The notes: generated by a model not told the origin, from the sequence alone. Counted from the stretch's first letter, positions 27,162 to 37,019 are shown. The stretch is 64,000 nt of DNA from Paracoccus albicereus (GCF_024359525.1 NZ_JAKZEU010000004.1:310001-374000); one strand, 5' to 3'. Numbers and translations are program-made.

Positions 27162-29459
27162 ATGGTTGATCCACGGGACCCGACAGCGACCGAGCCCGAC
27201 GCGTTCGACCCGCGGTGGGGTGCATCGCAGGAACCGTCCCTTGGCCCGAGCGCAGAGCCTGGCCCGGCCCTTGGCGCGGGGATCGGGCCCGATCGAGCTG
27301 ACGAGGCAGAAGCGGCGCGCAGCAGTGCGGCAGAAACGCCCCCGGCCCGCGATGATCGCGCAGCGCCGGCCGGTGCAGGTAACGGTGACGATCCGGTTCT
27401 CGAGATCGAAAACCTCTCGATCAGCTTCTTCACCCGCCTGCGCGAGATACCGGCGGTGATGGACTTTTCGGTCAAGGTGATGCCGGGCGAAGCCGTCGGT
27501 CTTGTCGGGGAGTCCGGCTGCGGCAAGTCGACCGTGGCGCTTGGCGTGATGCAGGACCTAGGCGTCAACGGCCGGATCGTCGGCGGCAGCGTGCGCTTCA
27601 AGGGCCGCGACATGGGGTCGATGTCGCAATCAGAACTGCGCCAAATCCGGGGCAGCCAGATCGCGATGATCTATCAGGAGCCGATGGCGAGCCTGAACCC
27701 GGCGATGCGTGTCGGCGATCAGTTGGCCGAAGTGCCGATGATCCACGAAGGCATGGCCCGCAAGGAGGCTCTGGCGATGGCACGTCAGGTCGTTGCCGAC
27801 GTGCGCCTGCCCGATCCCGACCGCATCCTGCGGGCCTATCCCCACCAGCTGTCGGGCGGCCAGCAGCAGCGGATCGTGATCGCTATGGCGCTGATGTCGA
27901 AGCCGGCGCTTCTGATCCTGGACGAGCCGACGACCGCGCTTGACGTCACGGTCGAGGCAGGCATCGTCGACCTGGTCAAGGACCTGGGCCGCAAATACGG
28001 CACCTCGATGCTGTTCATCAGCCACAATCTGGGCCTGATCCTGGAAACCTGCGACCGCATCTGCGTGATGTATTCGGGCGAGGCCGTGGAAACAGGCAGC
28101 GTGGACGATGTCTTCGACCGGATGCGCCACCCCTACACGCAGGCACTGTTCCGCTCGATCCCGTTGCCAGGCGCCAACAAGAACAGCCGACCGCTGGTGC
28201 CGATCCGCGGCAACTTTCCGCTGCCACACGAACGTCCCCAAGGCTGCAACTTCGGCCCGCGCTGCGATCATTTCGTCGACGGCGTCTGCAATGTGACCGA
28301 CATCCCGATGGAACCGGTGCCCGGCGATGACCGCCACAACACCCGTTGCATCCGCTTTGACGAAATCGACTGGGATGCGCCGCCTGCACACCAGGCCGCG
28401 ACCGAAGAGACGCCGATCGGCAACGTGGTGCTGCGGCTTGAGGATGTGAAGAAATACTACCACGTGTCGCCCGGCATGTTCAGCGGCGGTGACGGACAGG
28501 TCGTCAAGGCCAACGAGGCGCTGTCCTTCGATGCGCGGTCGGGCGAGACATTGGCTATCGTGGGAGAGTCGGGCTGCGGCAAGTCGACCTTGGCCAAGGT
28601 GCTGATGGGGCTGGAGACCGCGACATCCGGCAACATCATGCTTTACGACCAGTCGATCCAGAACACACCGATCGAGAAGCGCGGGACCGATACGGTGTCC
28701 TCGGTCCAGATGGTGTTTCAGAACCCGTTCGACACGCTGAACCCGTCAATGAGTGTCGGTCGTCAGATCGTTCGCGCGCTGGAAATCTTCGGCACGGCCA
28801 GGACCGATGCCGAAAGGCACCAGCGGATGCTGGAACTGCTGGATCTGGTCAAGCTGCCGCGCGCCTTCGCGGAGCGGATGCCGCGTCAATTGTCGGGCGG
28901 ACAGAAGCAACGGGTGGGCATCGCGCGCGCCTTTGCCGGTGGGGCCAAGGTCGTGGTCGCGGACGAGCCGGTTTCGGCGCTGGATGTGTCGGTTCAGGCG
29001 GCGGTGACGCAACTGCTCATGGACATTCAGCGCGAGCACGGCACCACGCTTTTGTTCATCAGCCACGACCTGTCGGTCGTCCGCTATCTCGCCGATCGGG
29101 TTCTGGTGATGTATCTGGGTCATGTCGTCGAAATCGGATCGACCGAACAGGTCTTCGCGCCGCCCTATCACCCCTATACCGAGGCGCTGCTGTCGGCCGT
29201 TCCGATCGCGGACACTGCGGTCGAGAAGCGCAAGATCGTGCTGGAGGGTGACATTCCGTCGGCTATGAACCCGCCGCCGGGCTGCCCGTTCCAGACCCGC
29301 TGCCCGTGGAAAGATCGCGTTCCGGGCAATCGCTGCGAAACCCAGATGCCACCGATGCGGCGGATGGCAGGTGGGCACGAGATCAAGTGCCACCTGTCGG
29401 ACGAGGAGTTCGCATCCATGCGCCCGGTCTTTTCGCGGGCGCCCGAGGCGGCGGAATAG
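27162..29459 (+). CDS. Fused DppD-DppF ABC ATPase
   Basis: A single 765-residue protein holding both ATPase halves of a Dpp/Opp importer. The first about 75 residues are acidic, Ala/Pro-rich and probably disordered. Half 1 has Walker A GESGCGKST near residue 116 and LSGGQQQR near 229; half 2 has the same Walker A near 467 and LSGGQKQR near 577. Each half ends with the oligopeptide-transporter C-terminal Cys cluster (GCNFGPRCDHFVDGVC and GCPFQTRCPW). It closes the import operon; its start is four bases past the permease stop. Confidence 0.92.
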   Translation: MVDPRDPTATEPDAFDPRWGASQEPSLGPSAEPGPALGAGIGPDRADEAEAARSSAAETPPARDDRAAPAGAGNGDDPVLEIENLSISFFTRLREIPAVMDFSVKVMPGEAVGLVGESGCGKSTVALGVMQDLGVNGRIVGGSVRFKGRDMGSMSQSELRQIRGSQIAMIYQEPMASLNPAMRVGDQLAEVPMIHEGMARKEALAMARQVVADVRLPDPDRILRAYPHQLSGGQQQRIVIAMALMSKPALLILDEPTTALDVTVEAGIVDLVKDLGRKYGTSMLFISHNLGLILETCDRICVMYSGEAVETGSVDDVFDRMRHPYTQALFRSIPLPGANKNSRPLVPIRGNFPLPHERPQGCNFGPRCDHFVDGVCNVTDIPMEPVPGDDRHNTRCIRFDEIDWDAPPAHQAATEETPIGNVVLRLEDVKKYYHVSPGMFSGGDGQVVKANEALSFDARSGETLAIVGESGCGKSTLAKVLMGLETATSGNIMLYDQSIQNTPIEKRGTDTVSSVQMVFQNPFDTLNPSMSVGRQIVRALEIFGTARTDAERHQRMLELLDLVKLPRAFAERMPRQLSGGQKQRVGIARAFAGGAKVVVADEPVSALDVSVQAAVTQLLMDIQREHGTTLLFISHDLSVVRYLADRVLVMYLGHVVEIGSTEQVFAPPYHPYTEALLSAVPIADTAVEKRKIVLEGDIPSAMNPPPGCPFQTRCPWKDRVPGNRCETQMPPMRRMAGGHEIKCHLSDEEFASMRPVFSRAPEAAE

Positions 29460-29485
29460 AACCGCCATCGCTGTCGGTAGACGGA

Positions 29486-31015
29486 TCAGGTCTCGCGGAA
29501 TGCGCGGTTGAAGTAATCGGCGAGCGGCTTCAACAGATAGGTCATCGGGCTGCGTTCACCGGTCTGGATGAAGACTTCGGCAGGCATCCCGGGCACCAGC
29601 GCCTGTTCGCCCAGTTTCTCGATCTCGGCGGGTGGAATGGTCACATCGGCGCGGTAAAACGCCGCCTGGGTCCGTTCGTCGACCGAGGCATCGGCCGCAA
29701 TCCGGCTCAGCACGCCCTCGATCTCCGGCGTGGTCCGTGAGGAAAAGGCCGAAAAGCGCAGCCGAACGGGCTGACCGATCTCGATCTCGTCGATATTGAT
29801 CGTGGCGATGCGGACACCGACCAGAAGCGGGCGATCCTGCGGAATCAGGTACAGGATCGGATCGGCAGGTCGGATGACCGACCGCAGCGTCGTTACCTGA
29901 AGGTCCAACACGACGCCTGACACCGGCGCGCGTATTTCCAGCCGCGAGATCTGTTCGGTCAGTGAGCGGCGCCGCTCGGCCAACTCAAGTTCACGATAGG
30001 CGAGATCGCGCAACTCTGCCTCTGCCGTCTCCCGGCGCTCTGCCTCCAGCCGCAGCCGCTCGATCCCGATCTCGGTCCGGCGCGTTTCGGCCTCGGCACG
30101 GGATGCCTCCATCTCGCCCAGTTGGCCCGCCAGGCGGGCGGCCTCCCGCTCCAACGCGAGGACGCGGGGTGCCTGCGCCAAGCCGCGTTCCAGCAGCGAT
30201 CGCTGATCGGTCAGTTCCTCGTCGAGAAAGCCCTGCTGCTGTTCCAGTGCCGCGCTTTGGGCATCGATGCCCCGGACCTGTGCTCCGACCTGTTCGGTTT
30301 GCTGGGCCAGCCGGTCCAACGACTGGCGCAGCGTGTCGCGCCGGGCGATGAACAGACTGCGCTGACCGTCCATCAGCGCCGCGAGATCGGCGCGTTCGGA
30401 CGCATTCGCGACCAGATCTTCGGGGAAGGTGACGTCTTCGGTGTCGGCGCGTTCTGCCTCCAGCCGACCGCGACGGGCAAGGATCTCGAAATACTGGCCC
30501 TCGACGATGGCAAGTTCGGTGCGTAGCAGCGCGCCGTCCAGCCGCAACAGCGGCTGACCTGCCTCGACGGTGTCGCCTTCCTTCACGAGGATTTCCTGCA
30601 CCACGCCGCCATCGGGATGCTGCACGATCTGGCGCTGGCTCTGCACCTCGACCTGGCCCGAGGCGACGACGGCGCCGGCGATACGCGACGAATAGGCCCA
30701 GGCCCCGAAGCCGCCGACCAGCAGAAAGATACAGATCAGCCCCATCACCAGAGCGCCGCGCGCGGGCCAGCGTGCGGCGGATTCGCCCGCGCTTGGCGGT
30801 CCGAACGGACGGGGCGGTGCCGGCGGACCCGCGCCCTGCCCGCTTGCAGCGGTCGCGGGTGCGGACACGGTGCCGTCGCGCGAGGTCACGACCGACGGGC
30901 GCGGACGCGGCTGTGCCGCACTGGACGGCGCGGCCTTGTCCGCAGGCGCAGCTGCTTCGGGGAAGATCGCGTTCAGCGAATAGCGCGGCGGCTGGTTCTT
31001 GTCGCTGTCGCTCAT
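29486..31015 (-). CDS. Type I secretion membrane fusion protein (HlyD/PrtE family)
   Basis: A 509-residue periplasmic adaptor linking an ABC exporter to an outer-membrane TolC-type channel. It starts with about 85 Pro/Ala-rich cytoplasmic residues, longer than usual, then a transmembrane helix (about 87-108) and the biotinyl-like segment VVASGQVEVQSQRQIVQHPDGG. A long alpha-helical hairpin (about 180-345, Glu/Arg/Leu rich) and the C-terminal HlyD signature with LVPGMPAEVFIQTGERSPMTYLLKPL follow. It overlaps the exporter gene by four bases (ATGA). No tolC or repeat-toxin substrate is in the window. Confidence 0.92.
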   Translation of the reverse strand: MSDSDKNQPPRYSLNAIFPEAAAPADKAAPSSAAQPRPRPSVVTSRDGTVSAPATAASGQGAGPPAPPRPFGPPSAGESAARWPARGALVMGLICIFLLVGGFGAWAYSSRIAGAVVASGQVEVQSQRQIVQHPDGGVVQEILVKEGDTVEAGQPLLRLDGALLRTELAIVEGQYFEILARRGRLEAERADTEDVTFPEDLVANASERADLAALMDGQRSLFIARRDTLRQSLDRLAQQTEQVGAQVRGIDAQSAALEQQQGFLDEELTDQRSLLERGLAQAPRVLALEREAARLAGQLGEMEASRAEAETRRTEIGIERLRLEAERRETAEAELRDLAYRELELAERRRSLTEQISRLEIRAPVSGVVLDLQVTTLRSVIRPADPILYLIPQDRPLLVGVRIATINIDEIEIGQPVRLRFSAFSSRTTPEIEGVLSRIAADASVDERTQAAFYRADVTIPPAEIEKLGEQALVPGMPAEVFIQTGERSPMTYLLKPLADYFNRAFRET

Positions 31016-32760
31016 GTCACGCCCCCGCCGCTGCCGACCTCTTGCGCCGCGCGGATCTGGTCGGCGTTCTTGACCATCGAGCGCAGAACCTCATCCCGCG
31101 GTCCGAAGGCGCGCCGGATGCCCTGATCCATGACCAGAAGCAATTCGCATTCGCTGATCGCGGCAGGCCGGTGGGCCATGATGATGACGCCGCCGCCCCG
31201 TGCCTTGATCGCGCGGATGGCCTGATTCAGCGCCTCCGACCCCTGGTTGTCGAGGTTCGAGTTCGGCTCATCCAGAACGAACAGCACCGGGTCGGGATAG
31301 AGCGCGCGCGCCAGACCGATCCGCTGCACCTGTCCGCCCGACAGGCGATTACCGGCCTGGCTGATCGGCGTGTCGTAGCCTTGCGGCAGGTCCAGCACCA
31401 TCTGATGGGCCGCCGCGGCCTGCGCCGCGCGGACGATCCGCTCGGGGTCGGGATTGGGATCGAGCCGGGCGATGTTCTCGGCGATGGTACCGTCGAACAG
31501 CGTCACCTTCTGCGGCAGATAGCCGATCAGGTTGCCCAGCACATCGGGATCGTACTGATCCAGCGTCGCCCCGCCCAGACGGATCGAGCCTGCGGCCACG
31601 GGCCATGCGCCGATCAGCGCGCGCGCGATCGTGCTTTTTCCCGCGCCCGATGGCCCGATGATGCCAAGCGCCTGTCCCGGCGCGAGGTTGAAGCTGACTC
31701 CGCGGACCGTCGGCTGGTTCTGTCCCGGCGGCACGATCGAGCATTGTCGCACGTCGAGGTCTGCCGCCGGTCGCGGCAGCGGCGTGCGCGGCGGCTCCGG
31801 CAGGCGGCGCGACAGAAGGCCCGCCATCCGCGTCCATCCGTCCTGGGCCCGCTGCGCCAGCGCCCAGCCACCGACGACCTGTTCCACGGGCGCCAGTGCG
31901 CGGCCCATCAGGATCGAGCTTGCAATCATCGCACCCGGCGTCAGTTCTTGCTGCAGCACCAGCCACGCGCCCGCAGCTAGCATCGCGCTTTGCAGAAACA
32001 GCCGGAAGGTGCGCGAGAAGACGGTGAAGGCCGACGCGCGGTCGGTGCCCGTCAGCGCCTCGCGCGTGGCCTTGTCGCGCGCCTGACGCCAACGGGCAAA
32101 GGTCGCGCCGCGCATTCCCAGCGAGCCGATCAACTCGCCTTCATCGCGGTACATGTCAGACATCCGGTCGGCCGCCTGCCCCGCCATCGCGGATTGCTGC
32201 AGCGGCGAGCGGTTCATCCACTGGTTCAGGAAAGTCGTGAACACCAGGATCGCGCCACCTGCGGTCGCGACCACGCCAAGAAGAGGATGGAAGATGTAGA
32301 CCGCCGCCAGAAACAAGGGCGCCCAAGGCAGGTCGAACAATGCCAGCAGGACGGGAGAGGCCAGAAATCGCTGCACCGCTTCGAGATCACGGAGGCCGCC
32401 CTTGGCGACCGCTTCGCTACCCGTCAATGCGCCCTCTTTCAGCGACGCATCGAAGACGCGCGCTTCCAACCGGTCCTGAAACCGCGCGGCGACCCGGTTC
32501 ATCACCCGGTTTCGCGCGACGTCGATGACGCCCATCAGGATGAACAGGAACAGAACAAGTATGGACAGGGCGGTCAGCGTCTCGACCGATTGCGAGGCAA
32601 GGACCCGATCGTAGACCTGCAGCATGAAGAGCGGTCCGGTCAGCATCAGCAGATTGACCGCGGCCGAAAAGATGCCCACGAAAATCAGAAGGGGCCAGGC
32701 CTGCGCCCGGACCCGACGCAGTTCCGCGTTGCCATCGTTCAAAGGGGACGGGGCTGCCAT
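31012..32760 (-). CDS. Type I secretion ABC exporter (PrtD-like ATPase/permease)
   Basis: A 582-residue exporter with an N-terminal membrane domain and C-terminal ATPase. Membrane helices lie at about 25-45, 60-80, 135-155 and 160-180, with more near 255-285. Walker A GPSGAGKST is near residue 370, followed by RLSGGQVQRIGLARALY and VLFVLDEPNSNLD. It lacks an N-terminal C39 peptidase domain, which fits the PrtD/AprD group that exports proteins with C-terminal RTX-type signals. It is the first gene of a two-gene operon with the adaptor. Confidence 0.92.
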   Translation of the reverse strand: MAAPSPLNDGNAELRRVRAQAWPLLIFVGIFSAAVNLLMLTGPLFMLQVYDRVLASQSVETLTALSILVLFLFILMGVIDVARNRVMNRVAARFQDRLEARVFDASLKEGALTGSEAVAKGGLRDLEAVQRFLASPVLLALFDLPWAPLFLAAVYIFHPLLGVVATAGGAILVFTTFLNQWMNRSPLQQSAMAGQAADRMSDMYRDEGELIGSLGMRGATFARWRQARDKATREALTGTDRASAFTVFSRTFRLFLQSAMLAAGAWLVLQQELTPGAMIASSILMGRALAPVEQVVGGWALAQRAQDGWTRMAGLLSRRLPEPPRTPLPRPAADLDVRQCSIVPPGQNQPTVRGVSFNLAPGQALGIIGPSGAGKSTIARALIGAWPVAAGSIRLGGATLDQYDPDVLGNLIGYLPQKVTLFDGTIAENIARLDPNPDPERIVRAAQAAAAHQMVLDLPQGYDTPISQAGNRLSGGQVQRIGLARALYPDPVLFVLDEPNSNLDNQGSEALNQAIRAIKARGGGVIIMAHRPAAISECELLLVMDQGIRRAFGPRDEVLRSMVKNADQIRAAQEVGSGGGVT

Positions 32761-32894
32761 GCCACCTGATTCCGTTTCATTCTCGCAGCCCTTTTCGGCG
32801 AGCCGAATCAGGGCCGCTCACTGGATAGCCTGAAATCTTTGGCAAATCATTGACGAATCGCTGCGCCCTGAACGGGATGCGCAGCGATCCGAGG

Positions 32895-35219
32895 TTAGTT
32901 GATGCCGATATTGCGCAGCGCCTCTGACAACGCATCGCCCTGCGGGACCGCTGCCGGCACCGCCTGCCCGCCGGCAGAGGTCGAAGCGCCTGGCGTCCGC
33001 GGAACGGTCCCCGGCGGGACGGCGGGCACCTGCGGCGCCGGACCGCCCGGAACCGGCTGCGGCGCGCCGCCACCCTGCTGCTGCCGGATGGCCGAAGCCA
33101 GAGCGGCCGCGAGCGGATCGTTGGCGCTGCCTGCGGTGACGACCTTGGGCATACCCTCGCCCGTCGCGATCACGACGCCGCTGCCGTCAGGCGTGACGGT
33201 CAGCAACGGCTCGACTGGCAGGCCGTCGTGGATTTCCGCCATCACCGCCTGCCAGATCTCGGCCGGCAGACCACCGCCGGTGACGTCGTTCAGTGGGGTG
33301 TTATCGTCATAGCCCATCCAGACCCCGGTGACGTACTGCCCGGTGAAGCCGATGAACCATGCGTCGCGATAGCTGGACGTCGTGCCGGTCTTGCCGGCGA
33401 CCGGACGATCGCCGGGCAGCTTCGCGCGACCGCCGGTACCGTGCGCGATCACCTGCTCCATCATGAAGATCAGTTGCCCCGCCGCGCGGGCCGAGACGAC
33501 CTGCTCGCCCATCCCGCCCGACTGGCCCATCAGCGGCTGGTCGTCGCCATCGATCCGCAACTCGACAAGGCCGTAGGGTCGAACCGAGCGTCCGCCGTTA
33601 CGGATGCCCGCATAGGCGCCCGTCATTTCCAGCAGCGTGGATTCCGACACGCCCAGACCCAGCGACGGGCTGGTCGTCAGGTCGTGGGCAAAGCCGAAGC
33701 CCTGCGCCACACGGCGCACGGCGTCACGACCGACCGCCTCCTGCAGACGGATCGTCGAGGTGTTGATCGAGTTCGCCAGTGCCGTGGTCAGCGTGATCTC
33801 ACCACGATAGTTGCGGGTGTAGTTCTTGGGAGACCAAGGCCCGGAACCCGGGATGTTGATCGTCAACGGCGCATCCAGAACGCGGCTGTCAGGCGAATAG
33901 CCCTGTTCAAGCGCGGCAGCATAGACGAACGGCTTGAAGCTGGACCCTGTCTGACGCTTGGCCTGCGTGGCCCGGTTGAAGGCACCGTTCACGGTGCTGT
34001 CACGACCGCCGATCATGGCACGGACGGCACCGTCAGCGCTCATCACCACGACTGCAGCCTCGGCTTTCGAGCCTGCCTTGACCTTTTCCTCGAATGTCTG
34101 AGCCAGCGCCCGTTCTGCGGCGCGCTGAACGCGCTGGTCGAACGTGGTCTTGATCGTCACGTCCTCGGTCGTTTCCGTGGTTAGGAAACCCGGTCCCGAT
34201 TCCATCACCCAGTCGGCGAAGTATCCGCCGGCGCGCGCCGCCGCTGCGCGGGACAGGCGCGCCGGCTCTGCCTCTGCGGCGGCAAGCTGCGCGTCGTCGA
34301 TGTAGCCTTCGCGCCGCATCAACCCCAGGATGATGTTCGCGCGATCCTGCGCGCGGGCGAGGTTGGACGTCGGCGCGTAATAGCTGGGCGCTTTCAGCAG
34401 GCCCGCCAGCATCGCAGCCTCTGCCGCGTTCACGTCCACCGCAGGCTTGTTGAAGTAGCGCTGGCTCGCCGCCTCGAACCCGCGGGCGCCCGCGCCCAGA
34501 TAGCTGCGGTTCATGTAGATGTTGAGAATATCGTCCTTGCCGTACTTGGCTTCCAGCGCCAGGGCGAACGGCACTTCCTTGACCTTGCGCCACAATGTCG
34601 TGCGGCGACACTCGGCCTCGTACTCAGCCTCGTCCTTCCACTGGGTGGGATCGAAGCTTTCACCAAGACACAGAAGCTTCGCCACCTGCTGCGTGATGGT
34701 CGAGCCCCCGTTGCCTTCCAGCGCGCCGCGTCCCTCGGCGAGGTTGATGCGGATGGCGCTGGCGATGCCGCGCGGGTCGACGCCGAGATGGCTGTAGAAC
34801 CGGCGGTCCTCTGTCGCGATCACCGCCTGTTTCAGGACCGGCGCGATCTTGTCGGAGGAGACCATACCGAATGTCTCACCCCGCCAGGCGAAGACACGGC
34901 CGTCGCGGTCGAGCATGGTGACCGATCCGCGTGCACGGCCGTCGAACAGGGCCGAGGCTTCGGGGAGACTGCTGTAGTAATAGGCGCTGGCGCCGAACAG
35001 AATCAGCGCGACGGTCAGCGCGAGGCGCCAGAAGCTGCCCCAGATCACCCGCCAGACAAGCGAGACCGCGCCCGCGACGCCGCGCGTGACGACATTTCCG
35101 CGGCGAGGCTTGGCCTTGGCCGCGGCGTGACGCTTGGGCTTGGCCTGCGCGGCGGGACTGCGCTTGTCGGCAACGGGGCTCTTGCCCCGCCGCGTGGGGG
35201 TGCCGGTCGGTCGTCTCAT
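32895..35219 (-). CDS. Class A penicillin-binding protein (bifunctional glycosyltransferase/transpeptidase)
   Basis: Polymerises and cross-links peptidoglycan outside the inner membrane. The 774-residue product has a very basic cytoplasmic tail (1-50), a membrane helix (about 60-85), and a GT51 domain with EDRRFYSHLGVD, GNGGSTITQQVAKLL and KDDILNIYMNRSYLG. The transpeptidase domain has SSFK (catalytic Ser), SINT and KTGTTSSYRD. A Pro/Gly-rich tail with a final LSEALRNIGIN follows. It resembles the PBP1A family; I do not assign a specific symbol. It appears monocistronic, with 134 bases to the secretion exporter downstream. Confidence 0.93.
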   Translation of the reverse strand: MRRPTGTPTRRGKSPVADKRSPAAQAKPKRHAAAKAKPRRGNVVTRGVAGAVSLVWRVIWGSFWRLALTVALILFGASAYYYSSLPEASALFDGRARGSVTMLDRDGRVFAWRGETFGMVSSDKIAPVLKQAVIATEDRRFYSHLGVDPRGIASAIRINLAEGRGALEGNGGSTITQQVAKLLCLGESFDPTQWKDEAEYEAECRRTTLWRKVKEVPFALALEAKYGKDDILNIYMNRSYLGAGARGFEAASQRYFNKPAVDVNAAEAAMLAGLLKAPSYYAPTSNLARAQDRANIILGLMRREGYIDDAQLAAAEAEPARLSRAAAARAGGYFADWVMESGPGFLTTETTEDVTIKTTFDQRVQRAAERALAQTFEEKVKAGSKAEAAVVVMSADGAVRAMIGGRDSTVNGAFNRATQAKRQTGSSFKPFVYAAALEQGYSPDSRVLDAPLTINIPGSGPWSPKNYTRNYRGEITLTTALANSINTSTIRLQEAVGRDAVRRVAQGFGFAHDLTTSPSLGLGVSESTLLEMTGAYAGIRNGGRSVRPYGLVELRIDGDDQPLMGQSGGMGEQVVSARAAGQLIFMMEQVIAHGTGGRAKLPGDRPVAGKTGTTSSYRDAWFIGFTGQYVTGVWMGYDDNTPLNDVTGGGLPAEIWQAVMAEIHDGLPVEPLLTVTPDGSGVVIATGEGMPKVVTAGSANDPLAAALASAIRQQQGGGAPQPVPGGPAPQVPAVPPGTVPRTPGASTSAGGQAVPAAVPQGDALSEALRNIGIN

Positions 35220-35319
35220 TCCTGCAAGCCTGTATCAGCGGGGTGCCGGTTTCTCCGGCTCTTTACGCGATCATACAGGAACTGGAAGGGCTTGGGAATT
35301 CCGCTGACCCAAAGGTGAT

Positions 35320-35341
35320 GGGCCGGCGCCTTCGCCGGCCC
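35320..35341 (-). terminator. Hairpin downstream of amtB
   Basis: GGGCCGGCG (35320-35328) and CGCCGGCCC (35333-35341) form a perfect 9-bp stem with a 4-base loop, nine bases after the amtB stop in its reading direction. The T content afterwards is low, so it may be an intrinsic terminator of the GC-rich type common in this group or an mRNA 3'-end stabiliser. Confidence 0.6.
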
Positions 35342-35349
35342 TGATCATG

Positions 35350-36744
35350 TCAGCTGTTATAGGCGCTTTCGCCGTGGGTGGTGGTATCGAGACCCTGACG
35401 CTCATCGCTTTCGCTGACGCGCAGACCGATCGTCGCCTTGACGATGTGGATCGCTACGAAGGACACGACGCCCGACCACAGCACGGCGATGATGACACCC
35501 AGAGCCTGCGACCAGACCTGCGCACCCATCGAGAATGCGGCGACCTCACCCGTCGCATAGTCGAAGACGCCGGTGCCGCCCAGCGACGGCGCTGCGAAGA
35601 CGCCCGTCAGCAACGCGCCGACGATGCCGCCGACGCCGTGGATGCCGAACACGTCGAGGCTATCATCGACACCCAGCTTCGGCTTCATCGCGTTGACGAA
35701 CCACAGGCAGACCAGCCCCGCGATGATCCCGATCGCGATTGCGCCGACCGGACCGACGAAGCCTGCGGCCGGTGTCACGCCGACAAGTCCGGCGATGGCG
35801 CCAGACACGCCACCCAGAAGGCTGGGATGGCCGCGCGTCGCCCATTCGCCCCAGCTCCACGCCAGCACCGCCGCGGCGGTCGCGACGGCCGTGTTCACCG
35901 CAGCCAGTGCAGTCACCCCGTTGGCTTCAAGATTCGAGCCGGCGTTGAAGCCGAACCAGCCCACCCACAGCATACAGCCGCCGATGAGGGTGAAGGTCAG
36001 GTTGTGGGGTGCCAGCAGCTCGCGCCGATAGCCGAGGCGAGGGCCCGCAACCATCGCCGCGACCAGCCCTGCGATGCCCGCGTTGATGTGGATGACGGTG
36101 CCGCCCGCGAAGTCCAGCGCGCCATGGCCGAACAGATAGCCCGACGGCGCGTCATAGGCGCTGGGCCCGCCCCACCACCAGACCATGTGCGCCATGGGGA
36201 GGTACGAGAAGAAGAACCAGATCACCGTGAACATCAGGATGGCGGCGAATTTCAGGCGCTCGGCCGTGGCGCCGACGATCAGCGCGGCCGCGATGCAGGC
36301 GAAGGCCATCTGGAAGATCACGAAGCTAAGTTCCGGGATCACGACGCCGGCCGAGAACGACTCGACCACTGCGTCAGGCCCGACACCGGCAAGGAACATC
36401 TTCGACAGCCCGCCGATGAACGGCGTCAGCGGGCCGGCAGAGGCCGCATCCCCCGCGCCCGTAAACGCCAGTGAATAGCCGAACAGCACCCACAGGATCG
36501 CGATCACGCAGAAGATCGTCAGCACCTGCATCAGGACCGACAGCATGTTTTTGGCGCGGACCAGCCCGCCATAGAAAAGCGCCAGCCCCGGCACCGACAT
36601 CATGATGACCAGGATCGAGGCAATCAGCATCCAGGTCGTGTCTCCCTTGTCGGGAACGGGCGTTGCCGCGGCGTCTTGGGCCGCTGACGGCAGCGCAGCC
36701 AGCAGCGCAAGTGCCGCCAGGCCGAGGGTGCGGGTCAATTTCAT
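35350..36744 (-). CDS. amtB: Ammonium transporter (Amt family), copy 1
   Basis: An inner-membrane ammonium channel of 464 residues with a cleavable signal (KLTRTLGLAALALLAALPSAAQ) and eleven hydrophobic helices. The pore twin histidines are recognisable in GGTVIHINAGIAGLVAA and DVFGIHGVGGIVGALLTG. I chose the ATG at 36744 because AAGGATG lies at suitable distance, whereas the ATG at 36753 would have it too close. It is divergent from the second amt gene and no glnK (PII) gene accompanies either, unlike the usual glnK-amtB pair. Confidence 0.93.
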   Translation of the reverse strand: MKLTRTLGLAALALLAALPSAAQDAAATPVPDKGDTTWMLIASILVIMMSVPGLALFYGGLVRAKNMLSVLMQVLTIFCVIAILWVLFGYSLAFTGAGDAASAGPLTPFIGGLSKMFLAGVGPDAVVESFSAGVVIPELSFVIFQMAFACIAAALIVGATAERLKFAAILMFTVIWFFFSYLPMAHMVWWWGGPSAYDAPSGYLFGHGALDFAGGTVIHINAGIAGLVAAMVAGPRLGYRRELLAPHNLTFTLIGGCMLWVGWFGFNAGSNLEANGVTALAAVNTAVATAAAVLAWSWGEWATRGHPSLLGGVSGAIAGLVGVTPAAGFVGPVGAIAIGIIAGLVCLWFVNAMKPKLGVDDSLDVFGIHGVGGIVGALLTGVFAAPSLGGTGVFDYATGEVAAFSMGAQVWSQALGVIIAVLWSGVVSFVAIHIVKATIGLRVSESDERQGLDTTTHGESAYNS

Positions 36745-37019
36745 CGTCGTCATCCTTCATCGCGCGAGCCGCTGGGGCCGCTTTCGCACCCTCATGCTCA
36801 CCAGCAGGCTTTTTGCCCACCACGCAGGCACCCTGCAAACAGTGTCAGACGCGCATTGCCTGTTTTTTGATCGCCCTGGAGTGGCTGGGATGAAGTTTCG
36901 GGCAGCGTCCATTTCCGACCGACCGTTCCGGCCCCCTTCCTTGTGCGGAAAGCCCTGACTTTCGATGAAAGACCGATCGCAGCCGGTCCGGCGGCTGACC
37001 CATGCAGATGAGGTACCTG

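Noticed and set aside
36745..37019. Possible sigma-54 promoter between the two amtB genes
   Set aside because: The best GG-N10-GC match lacks the TGGCAC and TTGC context, so I do not call it.
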